A stretch of 45,492 bases of DNA from an uncultured Eubacteriales bacterium. Its GTDB lineage: Bacteria; Bacillota; Clostridia; Christensenellales; UBA1242. Below the pieces are notes generated by a model. The model did not search any database. It saw nothing but the letters and a program-made list of their open reading frames with translations, and was not told the DNA's origin. Shown here one piece after another: positions 9,554-18,312 of this stretch. The DNA lies in the NCBI GenBank assembly GCA_949841245.1, contig CATKYT010000006.1, forward strand, positions 1-45,492, in the 5' to 3' direction. Position 1 is the stretch's first letter. Every line of letters starts with the position of its first letter. The translations under genes were made by a program, and so were the position numbers.

Positions 9554-10538
9554 AGTTGTAATTTTTGCCGAAGAAAAGGCGATTGTTTCAAAAGAATATG
9601 AAATTTTGGAGATGGATTTTCTGCAAAGAGGAATTTTTGATGTTCAGATGACGACAACATCAATCTTTGAAGAATGTATTTCTGTTTGTAAAGAAAGCAA
9701 AAACAACATAGAACAGACAATTCTTATTTGCAAAAATGACATGTTAAACAATTTTGTGGAAAGATTGAAAGATGGCGATGACACTTTAAGTTTAATCAAA
9801 GAACAAGCTGTAATTTTAGAACGCAAAACAACTTTTGGAAAGATGTATTTCATTCCTGTTGAAGCAGATTTTGGTTCTGTTTTAGATGAAATTTTGCCAA
9901 GAAAGGAAGTTCATAAATGTTCCATTTTTGGCAAAAACAAAAGGTTTGTGGAAGATGCTTTTGAAAGTTTTAATGTAAAATATGCCATGCTTTCAAAGTC
10001 TTCATTTTTACATACGGTTTATTATTCGGGCAATTTAAATCAACAAAACTTACTTTCAGTTTTTGGCGAAAACTTATATTCCAATCAAGATAAAAGTTTG
10101 GCGTTGTGTTGTCAAGATTTGTTGGCGGAACACAATCTTTCGTTAAGCATCGCCGAAGGTGTTTCAATGGGAAATATTAATGCTGAGTTTTGCAAGGAAA
10201 AGGTTTATTCAAAACTTATGGAATGTCTTGTTTTGACTAATGAGCAAGTTTTTAATAAAGTTGGCTTAAATAAAGAATTTTTGGATGAATTTGGCACTGT
10301 AAGTAAAGAAACTGTTTTTGCAGTTGCCAAAAATTTGCTTAGAAAACAACAATCTGACATTGTTTTATCAGTGCTTGGGTTTGATTGTGATGCTGGAAGA
10401 TGTTTTGTTGCAGTTGGAAATAAAGATGAAATTCATGTTTTTTCTTCTGTTTTCTATGGAAACAGAGAAAATATAGTGGAAAATTTAACTGATTTCGCTT
10501 TATTTAGACTTTTAAACTTTTTGAAAGAAAAATGTTAA
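9543..10538 (+). CDS. Degenerate CinA-like protein
   Basis: 331 residues. It sits between pgsA and recA, the usual place of cinA in Firmicutes, and its C-terminal half still follows the CinA/PncC plan. LALCCQDLLAEHNLSLSIAEG matches the amidase-domain start, and DEFGTVSKETVFAVAKNLL matches the region after it. The conserved AESCTGG loop has become AEGVSMGN and the TGIAGP loop has become LGFDCDAG, so the nicotinamide-nucleotide amidase site appears lost. The N-terminal molybdopterin-binding-like half is unrecognisable and short (family length is near 410). The frame is intact, so the gene is not simply dead; a changed role is possible. Assignment rests on position plus weak similarity. Confidence 0.6.
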   Translation: MQSKVVIFAEEKAIVSKEYEILEMDFLQRGIFDVQMTTTSIFEECISVCKESKNNIEQTILICKNDMLNNFVERLKDGDDTLSLIKEQAVILERKTTFGKMYFIPVEADFGSVLDEILPRKEVHKCSIFGKNKRFVEDAFESFNVKYAMLSKSSFLHTVYYSGNLNQQNLLSVFGENLYSNQDKSLALCCQDLLAEHNLSLSIAEGVSMGNINAEFCKEKVYSKLMECLVLTNEQVFNKVGLNKEFLDEFGTVSKETVFAVAKNLLRKQQSDIVLSVLGFDCDAGRCFVAVGNKDEIHVFSSVFYGNRENIVENLTDFALFRLLNFLKEKC

Positions 10539-10552
10539 TGGTCAAATTTACT

Positions 10553-10580
10553 TTGAAAAAATGTGATAATAGGTTATAAT
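10553..10580 (+). promoter_or_regulatory. recA promoter
   Basis: TTGAAA at 10553-10558, a 16-base spacer and TATAAT at 10575-10580. I saw no Bacillus-type SOS box (CGAAC-N4-GTTCG) next to it. Confidence 0.6.
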
Positions 10581-10609
10581 ATTTTTAAATTTAGATTAGG
10601 AGAATTATA

Positions 10610-11659
10610 ATGGCTGAAAAGAAAGATGCAAGAGAAGAAGCTCTTGAACAGGCACTTCTTAAAATTGAAAAAGATTTTGGTAAAGGTGCAATCATGAAAC
10701 TTGGTGACACTCCATACCAAAAAGTGGATGTCATTCCAACGGGATGTTTAACGCTTGATTTGGCTCTTGGAATTGGTGGTGTTCCACGCGGAAGAATTAT
10801 TGAAATTTATGGTCCAGAATCTTCTGGTAAAACAACGGTTTCCCTTCATGTGATTGCTGAATGTCAAAAGATTGGTGGAAGAACTGCGTTTATTGATGCT
10901 GAACATGCATTAGATCCAAGTTATGCTGAAAAGTTGGGTGTAGACACAAAGTCTTTATATGTTTCACAACCTGATAATGGCGAACAAGCACTTAACATTG
11001 CTGAAACTCTTATTCGTTCAGGTGCTTTTGAACTTATTGTTATTGACTCTGTTGCTGCACTTACTCCAAAAGCAGAAATTGATGGTGAAATGGGTGACAA
11101 TCATGTTGGTTTACAAGCAAGAATGATGAGTCAAGCACTTAGAAAAATGACTTCTGTTGCAAGCAAAAGCAACACTGCTGTGATTTTTATTAACCAACTT
11201 CGTGAAAAGATTGGCGTTATGTTTGGAAATCCTGAAACAACAACTGGTGGTAAAGCATTGAAATTCTATGCAAGTGTGCGTATGGATGTAAGAAAAACTG
11301 ACACCATTAAAGAAGGTCAAAACATCATTGGAAACAGAACCAAAGTTAAGGTTGTTAAAAATAAAATGGCTCCACCTTTCAAAGTTGCCGAATTTGACAT
11401 TATGTATGGAACAGGCATTTCTAAGTCTGGTTGCATTTTGGATACTGCAATTTCTCTTGGAATTGTAAAGAAATCTGGTGCATGGTTCTCTTATAATGAT
11501 GAAAAAATTGGTCAAGGTAAAGAAAACACAAAAATATATTTGGAAAAGAATGTTGATGTTTTGCAAGAAGTTGAAGCAAAAATCAGAGAACAACTTTCCA
11601 GCAAAGATTTGCCAACAACAGAAACTGAATCAGAAGAAGTTGAAGAAACTGAAGAATAA
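10610..11659 (+). CDS. recA: Recombinase RecA
   Basis: 349 residues, normal length. ATP-dependent strand-exchange protein of homologous recombination and SOS signalling. Walker [10 protein letters not shown] lies at residues 68-76, Walker [11 protein letters not shown] follows, and the DNA-binding loops contain [20 protein letters not shown] and [19 protein letters not shown]. The C-terminus is a short acidic tail rich in Glu. AGGAG lies 7 bases before the ATG. It has its own promoter and ends in a strong terminator, so it can be transcribed apart from the genes upstream. Confidence 0.98.
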   Translation: MAEKKDAREEALEQALLKIEKDFGKGAIMKLGDTPYQKVDVIPTGCLTLDLALGIGGVPRGRIIEIYGPESSGKTTVSLHVIAECQKIGGRTAFIDAEHALDPSYAEKLGVDTKSLYVSQPDNGEQALNIAETLIRSGAFELIVIDSVAALTPKAEIDGEMGDNHVGLQARMMSQALRKMTSVASKSNTAVIFINQLREKIGVMFGNPETTTGGKALKFYASVRMDVRKTDTIKEGQNIIGNRTKVKVVKNKMAPPFKVAEFDIMYGTGISKSGCILDTAISLGIVKKSGAWFSYNDEKIGQGKENTKIYLEKNVDVLQEVEAKIREQLSSKDLPTTETESEEVEETEE

Positions 11660-11687
11660 AAAAAGAGTGGGAAACCACTCTTTTTTT
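11658..11687 (+). terminator. Terminator of recA
   Basis: AAAGAGTGG-GAAA-CCACTCTTT hairpin followed by a T run, straight after the stop of recA. Confidence 0.92.
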
Positions 11688-11713
11688 AATGATTTAAAAT
11701 AAACTTTATAATT

Positions 11714-13111
11714 TTATAATCTTTTAATAAGCATCAAATTTGAGCCACTTTTGCCCGCAACCAAACCACTTACAAACACCACTTTGTCGCCAGTTTTTAA
11801 GATTTTTGTTTCAAGTGCTTTTTTGTAGGAACTGTTGTTAAGTTCGTCTATGTTTTTAAAGTTTTTGTCCATAATTGGATTTACGCCGTAAAGTATGCTC
11901 ATTCTGTTGTAAACTTTTTCACTTGGAGTTGATGCAATGATAGGCACTTTTGGACGAAATTTGCTGATGTTTTCCACTGTTGCACCTGATTTTGTAACTG
12001 CCAACACTGCTTTTACATCTTCTGTTTGAGTGAGTGCATAAACGGCATAAGACAAACTTTTGGTGGTGTTGTGAGTTTTAAATTCCACATTTTTTGCAAT
12101 GGTGTAATTTTCCGTTTCAAGTGCAATGCGTTTCATTGTGGCAACTGCTTCGACAGGGTTATTTCCCGAAGCGGTTTCTCCTGAAAGCATTATTGCTGTT
12201 GAACCATCAAAGATGGCATTGGCAACATCGCTGATTTCGGCACGGGTTGGGCGGGGATTATTTATCATGCTTTCCAACATTTGTGTGGCAGTGATGACTG
12301 TTTTTCCGTTGTAAATGCATTTTTCAATGAATTCTTTTTGCAATATAGGCAGTTTTTCATAGTCAATTTCCACGCCAAGGTCACCACGAGCGACCATTAT
12401 TCCATCCGATTGTTTCAAAATTTTATCAAAATTTTCCACGCCTTTTTGACTTTCAATTTTTGATATGATTTTAATGTCGCTGTAACCAATTTCTTTAAGA
12501 TATTTTTTTACATCAACGACATCTTGTGCGTTATTTACAAAAGAAATAGCCAAAAAGTCAGCGTTCATTTCTTTGGCGAAAAGAATGTCTTTTTTGTCTT
12601 GTTCGCTTAAATATGGCATTTCTGTGTCAACGCCAGGGATGTTGATGGATTTATTATTGGAAAGTTCTCCACCATGCACAACTGTGCAGGTGATGTCTGT
12701 GGCTGTTGTCTTTTTAACTTTAAGTTCAATGTTTCCATCATTCAAAAGAATTTTTGTGTCTTTTGACAGAATTTTTGGAAGATTTTTATATGTGACAGAA
12801 ACTTTTTCTTGATTTCCAAGAATTTCTTTGGTTGTCAAAACAAAATCTTTTTCTTCTTTTAAAAACACTTTGCCGTTTTCAAATTGTTTAACTCTTATTT
12901 CAGGTCCTTTGGTGTCAATTAAAATGCCTATCGATTTGCCTTTGTTTTTGCGTGCTGTTTTCACGGCGTCAATAAGGGATTTATGAGATTCATGTGTGCC
13001 ATGACTCATGTTAAAGCGGGCAACATTCATGCCTGCGTCAATCATTTTTTCCAAAGTTTCAACCTTGCTTGAAGCAGGGCCAATGGAGCATACTATTTTT
13101 GTTTTATTCAT
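11714..13111 (-). CDS. pyk: Pyruvate kinase
   Basis: 465 residues. Final glycolytic step: phosphoenolpyruvate and ADP to pyruvate and ATP. The N-terminus MNKTKIVCSIGPAS, the SHGTHE loop, the TKGPEIR motif, ISKIESQKGVENFDKI with the active-site lysine, and the MVARGDLGVEI and TATQMLESM motifs are all present. It is the compact form without the extra phosphohistidine-like C-terminal domain found in Bacillus enzymes (about 585 residues). AGAGG precedes the start. It stands alone on the minus strand, convergent with recA and divergent from the secG group. Confidence 0.97.
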   Translation of the reverse strand: MNKTKIVCSIGPASSKVETLEKMIDAGMNVARFNMSHGTHESHKSLIDAVKTARKNKGKSIGILIDTKGPEIRVKQFENGKVFLKEEKDFVLTTKEILGNQEKVSVTYKNLPKILSKDTKILLNDGNIELKVKKTTATDITCTVVHGGELSNNKSINIPGVDTEMPYLSEQDKKDILFAKEMNADFLAISFVNNAQDVVDVKKYLKEIGYSDIKIISKIESQKGVENFDKILKQSDGIMVARGDLGVEIDYEKLPILQKEFIEKCIYNGKTVITATQMLESMINNPRPTRAEISDVANAIFDGSTAIMLSGETASGNNPVEAVATMKRIALETENYTIAKNVEFKTHNTTKSLSYAVYALTQTEDVKAVLAVTKSGATVENISKFRPKVPIIASTPSEKVYNRMSILYGVNPIMDKNFKNIDELNNSSYKKALETKILKTGDKVVFVSGLVAGKSGSNLMLIKRL

Positions 13112-13128
13112 ATTAAACCTCTTTTCTT

Positions 13129-13157
13129 ATCATAACAATTTATATAAAAAAAATCAA
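13129..13157 (-). promoter_or_regulatory. pyk promoter
   Basis: On the minus strand TTGATT (13157-13152), a 17-base spacer and TATGAT (13134-13129), about 17 bases before the pyk start codon. Confidence 0.6.
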
Positions 13158-13248
13158 ATCAAAGTGATTAATTTTAAGCAATTTTTTGGTTTCATCTATT
13201 TTTTGTTAAATTTTCTACAAAAAAGTGAAATATTTAATTACAAAAGAG

Positions 13249-13277
13249 TTGAAAAATGCGTTTGAATATGTTAAAAT
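13249..13277 (+). promoter_or_regulatory. Promoter of the secG-rnr group
   Basis: TTGAAA at 13249-13254, a 17-base spacer and TAAAAT at 13272-13277, upstream of the small membrane protein at 13306. Confidence 0.6.
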
Positions 13278-13305
13278 AATTTAAACAAACTAAGGAGGGT
13301 TGCTT

Positions 13306-13542
13306 ATGTTTGGCTTATTATTGAATTTTAAACCTTGGGTAGATTTTAAACAATGGGTATCTAATGGTTGGAGCGACACCGTTTTTACAATTGTTTTGTG
13401 CATTCTTTGCGTTTGCATTGGTGGTTTGCTTTTAAGTTTCTTTAAAAAAGCCGTTAACAAAGGAAAACTTAAATGGGTAAACATTGTTTTAATTGCCATT
13501 CTTGGCGGTTTACTTGCTTTACTTTGCTTTGCACGATATTAA
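13306..13542 (+). CDS. Small two-segment membrane protein
   Basis: 78 residues, not recognised. Two hydrophobic segments (about residues 22-42 and 54-74) are separated by a basic loop FFKKAVNKGKLKW. The start at 13306 is supported by a near-perfect AAGGAGGGT 5 bases upstream, the strongest ribosome binding site in the window, so the protein is probably abundant. It is first in the transcript that carries secG (22 bases downstream) and rnr. Its size and two-helix layout resemble SecG itself, but no SecG motif is visible. A link to protein export is only suggested by position. Confidence 0.7.
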   Translation: MFGLLLNFKPWVDFKQWVSNGWSDTVFTIVLCILCVCIGGLLLSFFKKAVNKGKLKWVNIVLIAILGGLLALLCFARY

Positions 13543-13564
13543 TTTAATTTTAAGGAGTTAATTT

Positions 13565-13885
13565 ATGTTTAATATGTTGCTTGATGATTCTACTAAATTG
13601 TATGAACCTTGGATTACAAATTCATTTCCTATTATAAGAATTGTTTTATTTTGTTTGGTTGTTGCTTGTGCCATAATTTTAATTGTTACAACACTTTTGC
13701 AAAACCAAGATTCAAGTGAATCAAATGTTATTACTGGACAACAAGAAAGTTATTATTCAAAAAATAAAGGCGGTTCTCGTGATGGAAGATTGAAACTTAT
13801 TACCATCATAACAGCCGTTGTTGCAGTGGTTTTGATTATTTTATACTTTGTTTCAATTTTGATTTATCCAGGAAGTGGCGTTTAA
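13565..13885 (+). CDS. secG: Preprotein translocase subunit SecG
   Basis: 106 residues. Small accessory subunit of the SecYEG channel. After an N-terminal extension of about 20 residues come two membrane segments, with the SecG loop between them holding LLQNQDSSESNVITGQQ and a Gly/Ser-rich stretch. The extension makes it longer than the usual 75-80 residues. TAAGGAG lies 7 bases before the start. rnr starts 2 bases after the stop, the common secG-rnr-smpB-ssrA order, which supports the call. Confidence 0.88.
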   Translation: MFNMLLDDSTKLYEPWITNSFPIIRIVLFCLVVACAIILIVTTLLQNQDSSESNVITGQQESYYSKNKGGSRDGRLKLITIITAVVAVVLIILYFVSILIYPGSGV

Positions 13886-13887
13886 TC

Positions 13888-15969
13888 ATGACAAAAAAAC
13901 AAGAAATTTTATCTTTAATTGAAAAGAACAGTTTGGTTTTCTCTAATACAGACAAACTGTTTTTATTCTTATCATCAGCACTTAACACTTCACAAGAAGA
14001 AGTTAAGAAAATTTTTTACACCCTTGTTGCAAGTGGTGATTTGGTGGAAATAAGACCAAACAAGTTTGTTGTTGTGCCTTCTCATGGTTATGTTAAGGGC
14101 GAATTTTTTGGTACAACTAAGGGCTTTGGTTTTGTAAAAGTAGACGGCTTTAAAGATGACATATTTATTCCTGCAAATAAAACTTTAAATGCTTTGGATG
14201 GAGAATTTGTCATTGTTAAAGTGCTTTCAAAAACAAGTGATGGAGTGGATGGTGAAGTTGTTAGCATTTATAAAGAACTGGATGGCATTGTTGGTGCAGT
14301 CAGAATTGTTGGCAATAATTATTTTTTAGACCCTGACAACAACAAAATTATTGTTGATCTTCCAATCATGAAAACAGGCTTAAAGTTGCAAAAAAACATG
14401 AAAATTTTGGCAAAAGTTATCAGAACTGATAAAAGAATTAAGTGTGCTGTTCAAGAAATTTTAGGTTTTGAAGATGATGTAAAGGCGTTGGAACTTTCTA
14501 TTATCAGAGAACATAACCTTTTTGAAAGTTTTCCAACTCATGTGGTTGCAGCAGAAGCGAAATTACCTAAAACTGTTTCTGCAAGTCAAAAGAAAGGCAG
14601 AGTTGACCTTACAAAAGAAACCATTTTTACCATTGATGGTGCCGATGCAAAGGATTTAGATGATGCTGTAAACATTAAAAAGTTTGATAAATATTATGAA
14701 TTAGGTGTTCATATTGCTGATGTGGGCGAATATGTCAAGCAAGGAAATGTCTTTGATGAAGAAGCCTACAAACGCGGAACAAGCGTTTATTTCCCAACTT
14801 CTGTTTTGCCAATGCTTCCGAAAGGTCTTTCAAATGGCATTTGTTCTTTAAATGAAGGTGTGGAAAGATTGACTCTTTCTTGCATTATGAAAGTGGATTT
14901 TTCTGGAAAAGTGATTGATTATAATATTTGTGAGTCTGTCATAAAAAGTGTGGCAAGACTTACTTATGACGAAGTTTATGACGCAATAAGTGGAAAAAAA
15001 CTTAATGCAAAAACAAAAAACTTGAAGAAAGACTTTGTTTTAATGCGTGAACTTTGTGACATTTTGGAAAAGAATACACTTGCTCGTGGGGCTCTTGATT
15101 TGGAAGTTCCAGAAGTGCAATTCATTTTTGATGAAAATGGCATGGCTGTCGATCTTACTAAGCGTGACAGAAATGAAGCACACAGATTGATTGAAGATTT
15201 TATGGTTTTGGCAAATGAAACTGTGGCAGGACATTTCAAAAAACTTGGCATTCCTTTTGTTTATCGTGTGCATGAACAACCAACCAAAGAAAAAGTGAAT
15301 TCGGTTTGTGACTTCTTGAAAGGAATTGGAGTTCCATATCCACAAGTTCCTGAAAACATTACACCATCATATTTCCAAAAAATTTTGGATGCTGTTGAAG
15401 GTCTTAACACAAAAGAAATAATCAATAAAATTGTTTTACGCTCTATGCAAAAAGCAAGATATTTAAACAAAAATTTGGGGCATTTTGGTTTGGCATTGGA
15501 AAATTATTGTCACTTTACTTCACCAATCAGAAGATATCCTGATTTGACAATTCACAGAATAATTAAAGAATGGCTTCATAAAAAAGTTTTGTCTGATTTA
15601 AGAAAAGATGAATTAGAAGAATTTACTTTTGAAGCCGCAGAACAATCTTCTTCTTGTGAGCGTAACGCTGACTATGCCGAACGAGATGTTGATGACCTTT
15701 GGAAAGCATTTCTTATGAAAGACAGAGTTGGTCAACAATTTGACGCAACAATTTCTTCTGTTACGAATTTTGGAATTTTTGTGACTTTAGAAAACACTGT
15801 TGAAGGTTTAATTAAGATTGAAGATTTGCCTGACGATGCTTATTTATTCTTGGAAAAACAACTTAAATTAAAGGGATCTTCTCATGTCTTTTCTTTGGGT
15901 GATAAGATTAAAGTAGAACTTGTAAACTGCAATTTGCAATCAAGAAACATTGACTTCAAATTGGTTTAA
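13888..15969 (+). CDS. rnr: Ribonuclease R
   Basis: 693 residues. Processive 3'-5' exoribonuclease that degrades structured RNA and works with tmRNA on stalled messages. Order: an N-terminal winged-helix-like region, a cold-shock domain (GFGFVKVDGFKDDIFIPA), the RNB catalytic domain from about residue 230 with the metal site in DGADAKDLDDAVNI, a late motif HFTSPIRRYPDL, and a C-terminal S1 domain (ISSVTNFGIFVTLEN). Length is slightly short of the family because the basic tail is missing. It starts 2 bases after secG and lies upstream of smpB and tmRNA. Confidence 0.96.
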   Translation: MTKKQEILSLIEKNSLVFSNTDKLFLFLSSALNTSQEEVKKIFYTLVASGDLVEIRPNKFVVVPSHGYVKGEFFGTTKGFGFVKVDGFKDDIFIPANKTLNALDGEFVIVKVLSKTSDGVDGEVVSIYKELDGIVGAVRIVGNNYFLDPDNNKIIVDLPIMKTGLKLQKNMKILAKVIRTDKRIKCAVQEILGFEDDVKALELSIIREHNLFESFPTHVVAAEAKLPKTVSASQKKGRVDLTKETIFTIDGADAKDLDDAVNIKKFDKYYELGVHIADVGEYVKQGNVFDEEAYKRGTSVYFPTSVLPMLPKGLSNGICSLNEGVERLTLSCIMKVDFSGKVIDYNICESVIKSVARLTYDEVYDAISGKKLNAKTKNLKKDFVLMRELCDILEKNTLARGALDLEVPEVQFIFDENGMAVDLTKRDRNEAHRLIEDFMVLANETVAGHFKKLGIPFVYRVHEQPTKEKVNSVCDFLKGIGVPYPQVPENITPSYFQKILDAVEGLNTKEIINKIVLRSMQKARYLNKNLGHFGLALENYCHFTSPIRRYPDLTIHRIIKEWLHKKVLSDLRKDELEEFTFEAAEQSSSCERNADYAERDVDDLWKAFLMKDRVGQQFDATISSVTNFGIFVTLENTVEGLIKIEDLPDDAYLFLEKQLKLKGSSHVFSLGDKIKVELVNCNLQSRNIDFKLV

Positions 15970-16046
15970 TTGTAAAAAATGTTGTTTTTTACGCTAAAAA
16001 CCTTAAAAAAAGTTGAAAAAATGTGCATTTTTTTTAAAAATGCTAT

Positions 16047-16074
16047 TGAAAAATGAAAACACAAGTGTTATAAT
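16047..16074 (+). promoter_or_regulatory. smpB promoter close to the start codon
   Basis: TTGAAA, a 17-base spacer and TATAAT at 16069-16074. Only 10 bases separate TATAAT from the ATG, so the message would have a leader of about 4 bases. Confidence 0.6.
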
Positions 16075-16084
16075 AGGAGAGGAA

Positions 16085-16525
16085 ATGAAGATTATTTCAA
16101 ATAACAAAAAAGCGTTTTTTGATTACTTCGTTTCAGACTTAGTTGAGGCTGGAATTGTGCTGGAAGGTTGTGAAGTTAAATCTGTAAGGGCTGGCGGAGT
16201 GAGTTTGATTGACAGTTTTGTTGTCATAAAAAACGGTGAAATGTTTCTCAAAAATTGCTATGTCAAAACTTACGACAAAACCACATCTTATAAACCAGAC
16301 GAAAGAAAAACAAGAAAATTGCTTTTAAACAAAAGTGAAATTCAAAAGTTTGAGCGTATGGTTAAAGAAAAAGGTTTCACACTTGTTGCGACAAAAGTCT
16401 ATTTCAATAATGCTGGAAAAGTAAAAGTTGAAATTGGCTTAGCAAAAGGTAAAAAACTTTACGACAAAAGACAAACCCTTAAAGAAAAAGCAATTAAGCG
16501 AGAAATTGAAAGGCAAGACAGTTAA
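16085..16525 (+). CDS. smpB: SsrA-binding protein SmpB
   Basis: 146 residues. Binds tmRNA and delivers it to stalled ribosomes during trans-translation. Family motifs are clear: NKKAFFDYFV, EAGIVLEGCEVKSVRAGGVSL, an LLL patch before SEIQKF, and the basic tail KLYDKRQTLKEK that enters the mRNA channel. The start at 16085 is chosen over 16013 because MKIISNNKKAFFDYF is the usual N-terminus and a promoter overlaps the earlier codons. The tmRNA gene follows 128 bases downstream. Confidence 0.96.
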   Translation: MKIISNNKKAFFDYFVSDLVEAGIVLEGCEVKSVRAGGVSLIDSFVVIKNGEMFLKNCYVKTYDKTTSYKPDERKTRKLLLNKSEIQKFERMVKEKGFTLVATKVYFNNAGKVKVEIGLAKGKKLYDKRQTLKEKAIKREIERQDS

Positions 16526-16610
16526 TTGCAACTTTTGGATGTTTCTCGGGGTTCACGAAAGTGTTTGCACTTTTGGGGAAAGCGAAAATTAAATTGCTTA
16601 ATGAAATGGT

Positions 16611-16638
16611 TTGCAAAAAGCAAAACGCGCATTAAAAT
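16611..16638 (+). promoter_or_regulatory. Possible tmRNA promoter
   Basis: TTGCAA at 16611-16616, a 16-base spacer and TAAAAT at 16633-16638, 15 bases before the mature 5' end of the tmRNA. Confidence 0.45.
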
Positions 16639-16653
16639 TTAATTTAAGCGTGC

Positions 16654-17051
16654 GGGGACGATTTTGGTTTCGACGGAGATTTAAACCGAATATGTAAAGC
16701 ATGTGGTTTTGCCCATAACCTAAAAATGAGCATTGCGAAATAAACGCAGACAATGATCATAATGCAGTTTCTTTTAACAATGTTGCTTATGCAGCTTAAT
16801 TTTAAGAAAACAGCGACTTGATTGGAATTTCCAATCTGCTCAACTTTTGACTTGCCATTGAAAGAACTGAGTATCATCTTAGGCAAAAATTTTGTGTCCA
16901 GTTGCCTTTGTAAACACAAAAAATTTTAAAGGATTGTTTTTAAAACTTGTTTATGAGTGATTTAAAAATGAAATTTATGCATAAACTAAACATGTAGAAA
17001 AGTATTCAGTTTTGTTTTCGGACGAGGGTTCAATTCCCTCCGTCTCCACCA
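16654..17051 (+). ncRNA. ssrA: Transfer-messenger RNA (tmRNA)
   Basis: 398 bases. The acceptor stem is formed by GGGGACG (16654-16660) and CGTCTCC (17041-17047) with one G-T pair, followed by A and an encoded CCA. The 3' end has a tRNA-like T arm (GGGTTCAATTCCC), and the 5' end has the conserved TTTCGACGGAG segment. The tag frame runs from the resume codon GCA at 16746 to TAA at 16797-16799 and encodes ADNDHNAVSFNNVAYAA, ending in the usual protease signal. SFNNVAYAA resembles the Bacillus tag end SFNQNVALAA. It adds the tag to stalled nascent chains, acting with SmpB encoded just upstream. Confidence 0.97.
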
Positions 17052-17118
17052 AGTAAGTTCTGAAAGGGTGTAATCGTTTTTGGATAATCTCAATTTTTTA
17101 AAAAGGAAGGTATTTACT

Positions 17119-18270
17119 ATGTTTAATTCTATGTTGATGGAAACCGTTGGAATTGACACTTTGCTCTTGAATGTCTTGATTATTCTTGCTGTTATCGTTG
17201 CTGGCGCTTTAATTGTTTATTTAATCTGGGAAGCCGTTACTTCTTTTATCTCTAAGAATAAAAGCGGTAAAACTGATGAAATCAATCTTAATTCTAAGAA
17301 AAAAGATGATTCAGTTGAAGATTTTGACCTTGACCAACCAGTTCAAGAAATGGTTGCAGAGTCAGAAGAAGTTGTTGAACCTGTTGAAGTAGATGAAGTT
17401 AAAGCAGAAGAAGAACAACAAGAACTTGAATCTGCACAAGAAAAAGAAGAACGCGAAAACGCTGAAAGACGCGCATATTTGGAAGCAAGACGCCAAGAAC
17501 TTATCAGAAGAATGCAAGAAGAAATGGAAGAAGACCAAGAAACAGAAGAAGTTGAAGAACAAGCTGAAACTGTTGAAATTCCAGAAGAAACTGAAGTTGA
17601 AGAAGAAATCGTTGAAGAACCAGTTGTGGAAGAAGTTGCACAACCTGTTGTTGACGAAGACCTTGAAAGACAAAAAGCAGAACTTGCACAAGAAAAAGCA
17701 AGATATGAAACCATGGTTAGGGAACTTGAAGAAGCAAAGCGTGCTTTGGCTGAACAAAAACCTGAAACAATCATCAACACTGTTGTTGAAACTGTTATTC
17801 CAGCATCACTTTCTTTGGATGAACTTAAAGAAAGACTTGCTTTGGCAGAAGACCGTTTGAAGGCAACAGAAAAAGAATATAAACAAGTTAAGAAAGAATA
17901 TTTACCACTTCGTAGAATTTGGAACATTCATGAAAGAGATGAAAAGAAACTTAGAAGAAAAGAAGCAATTGTTGCTAGACAAAAAGTTTTGCTTTATGGT
18001 GTAAACAACTATTCTGACATCGATGAAGAAAAGGCTAAGAAATTGGCAGAAGAACTTGATCTTCTTGACGGACTTAAACTTTCTGTTCAACATTGTGAAG
18101 AAGTTATGTCTGAAAATAAAGACAGATATCCACTTCTTGAAAAAATGTATAATGTTTTGAAAGAAAGAGATGAAGAAATTAAAAATGACATCGAAACTTA
18201 CAAAGAACGCATTGCTAAACTTGAAGCAGAAGAACAAGAAAACGCTTCAGAAAATTCAAGTGAAGAATAA
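17119..18270 (+). CDS. Membrane-anchored acidic coiled-coil protein
   Basis: 383 residues, family not recognised. One hydrophobic segment at about residues 12-36 is followed by a Lys-rich linker. A very acidic stretch follows (about residues 60-175, dominated by Glu with Val and Gln) containing an Arg-rich helical patch, and then long coiled coil to the end. The ATG at 17119 is preferred because AAGGAAGG lies 8 bases upstream and the earlier in-frame ATG at 17080 has none. It stands alone between tmRNA and a shared terminator. A single anchor with a long cytoplasmic coiled coil suggests a structural or septum-related role, but this is only a guess. Confidence 0.75.
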   Translation: MFNSMLMETVGIDTLLLNVLIILAVIVAGALIVYLIWEAVTSFISKNKSGKTDEINLNSKKKDDSVEDFDLDQPVQEMVAESEEVVEPVEVDEVKAEEEQQELESAQEKEERENAERRAYLEARRQELIRRMQEEMEEDQETEEVEEQAETVEIPEETEVEEEIVEEPVVEEVAQPVVDEDLERQKAELAQEKARYETMVRELEEAKRALAEQKPETIINTVVETVIPASLSLDELKERLALAEDRLKATEKEYKQVKKEYLPLRRIWNIHERDEKKLRRKEAIVARQKVLLYGVNNYSDIDEEKAKKLAEELDLLDGLKLSVQHCEEVMSENKDRYPLLEKMYNVLKERDEEIKNDIETYKERIAKLEAEEQENASENSSEE

Positions 18271-18282
18271 AATTAAAAAAAG

Positions 18283-18310
18283 AAAACCGCTTAACATAAG
18301 CGGTTTTTTT
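18283..18310. terminator. Bidirectional terminator
   Basis: AAACCGCTTA-ACA-TAAGCGGTTT hairpin with A tract on the left and T tract on the right, between the convergent genes at 17119-18270 and 18313-19137. It serves both strands. Confidence 0.9.
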
Positions 18311-18312
18311 AA

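Noticed and set aside
10539-10609. SOS (LexA) box before recA
   Set aside because: No CGAAC-N4-GTTCG-like sequence found near the promoter.
16545-16600. Terminator after smpB (AAAGTG-TTTG-CACTTT hairpin)
   Set aside because: The hairpin is followed by TGGGG rather than a T run, so termination is unlikely.
16644-16919. 91-residue minus-strand frame
   Set aside because: Lies within and opposite the tmRNA gene; no ribosome binding site and no family pattern.
17343-17927. 194-residue Ser-rich minus-strand frame
   Set aside because: Reverse reading of GAA/GAAGAA codons of the acidic coiled-coil gene; low-complexity shadow.
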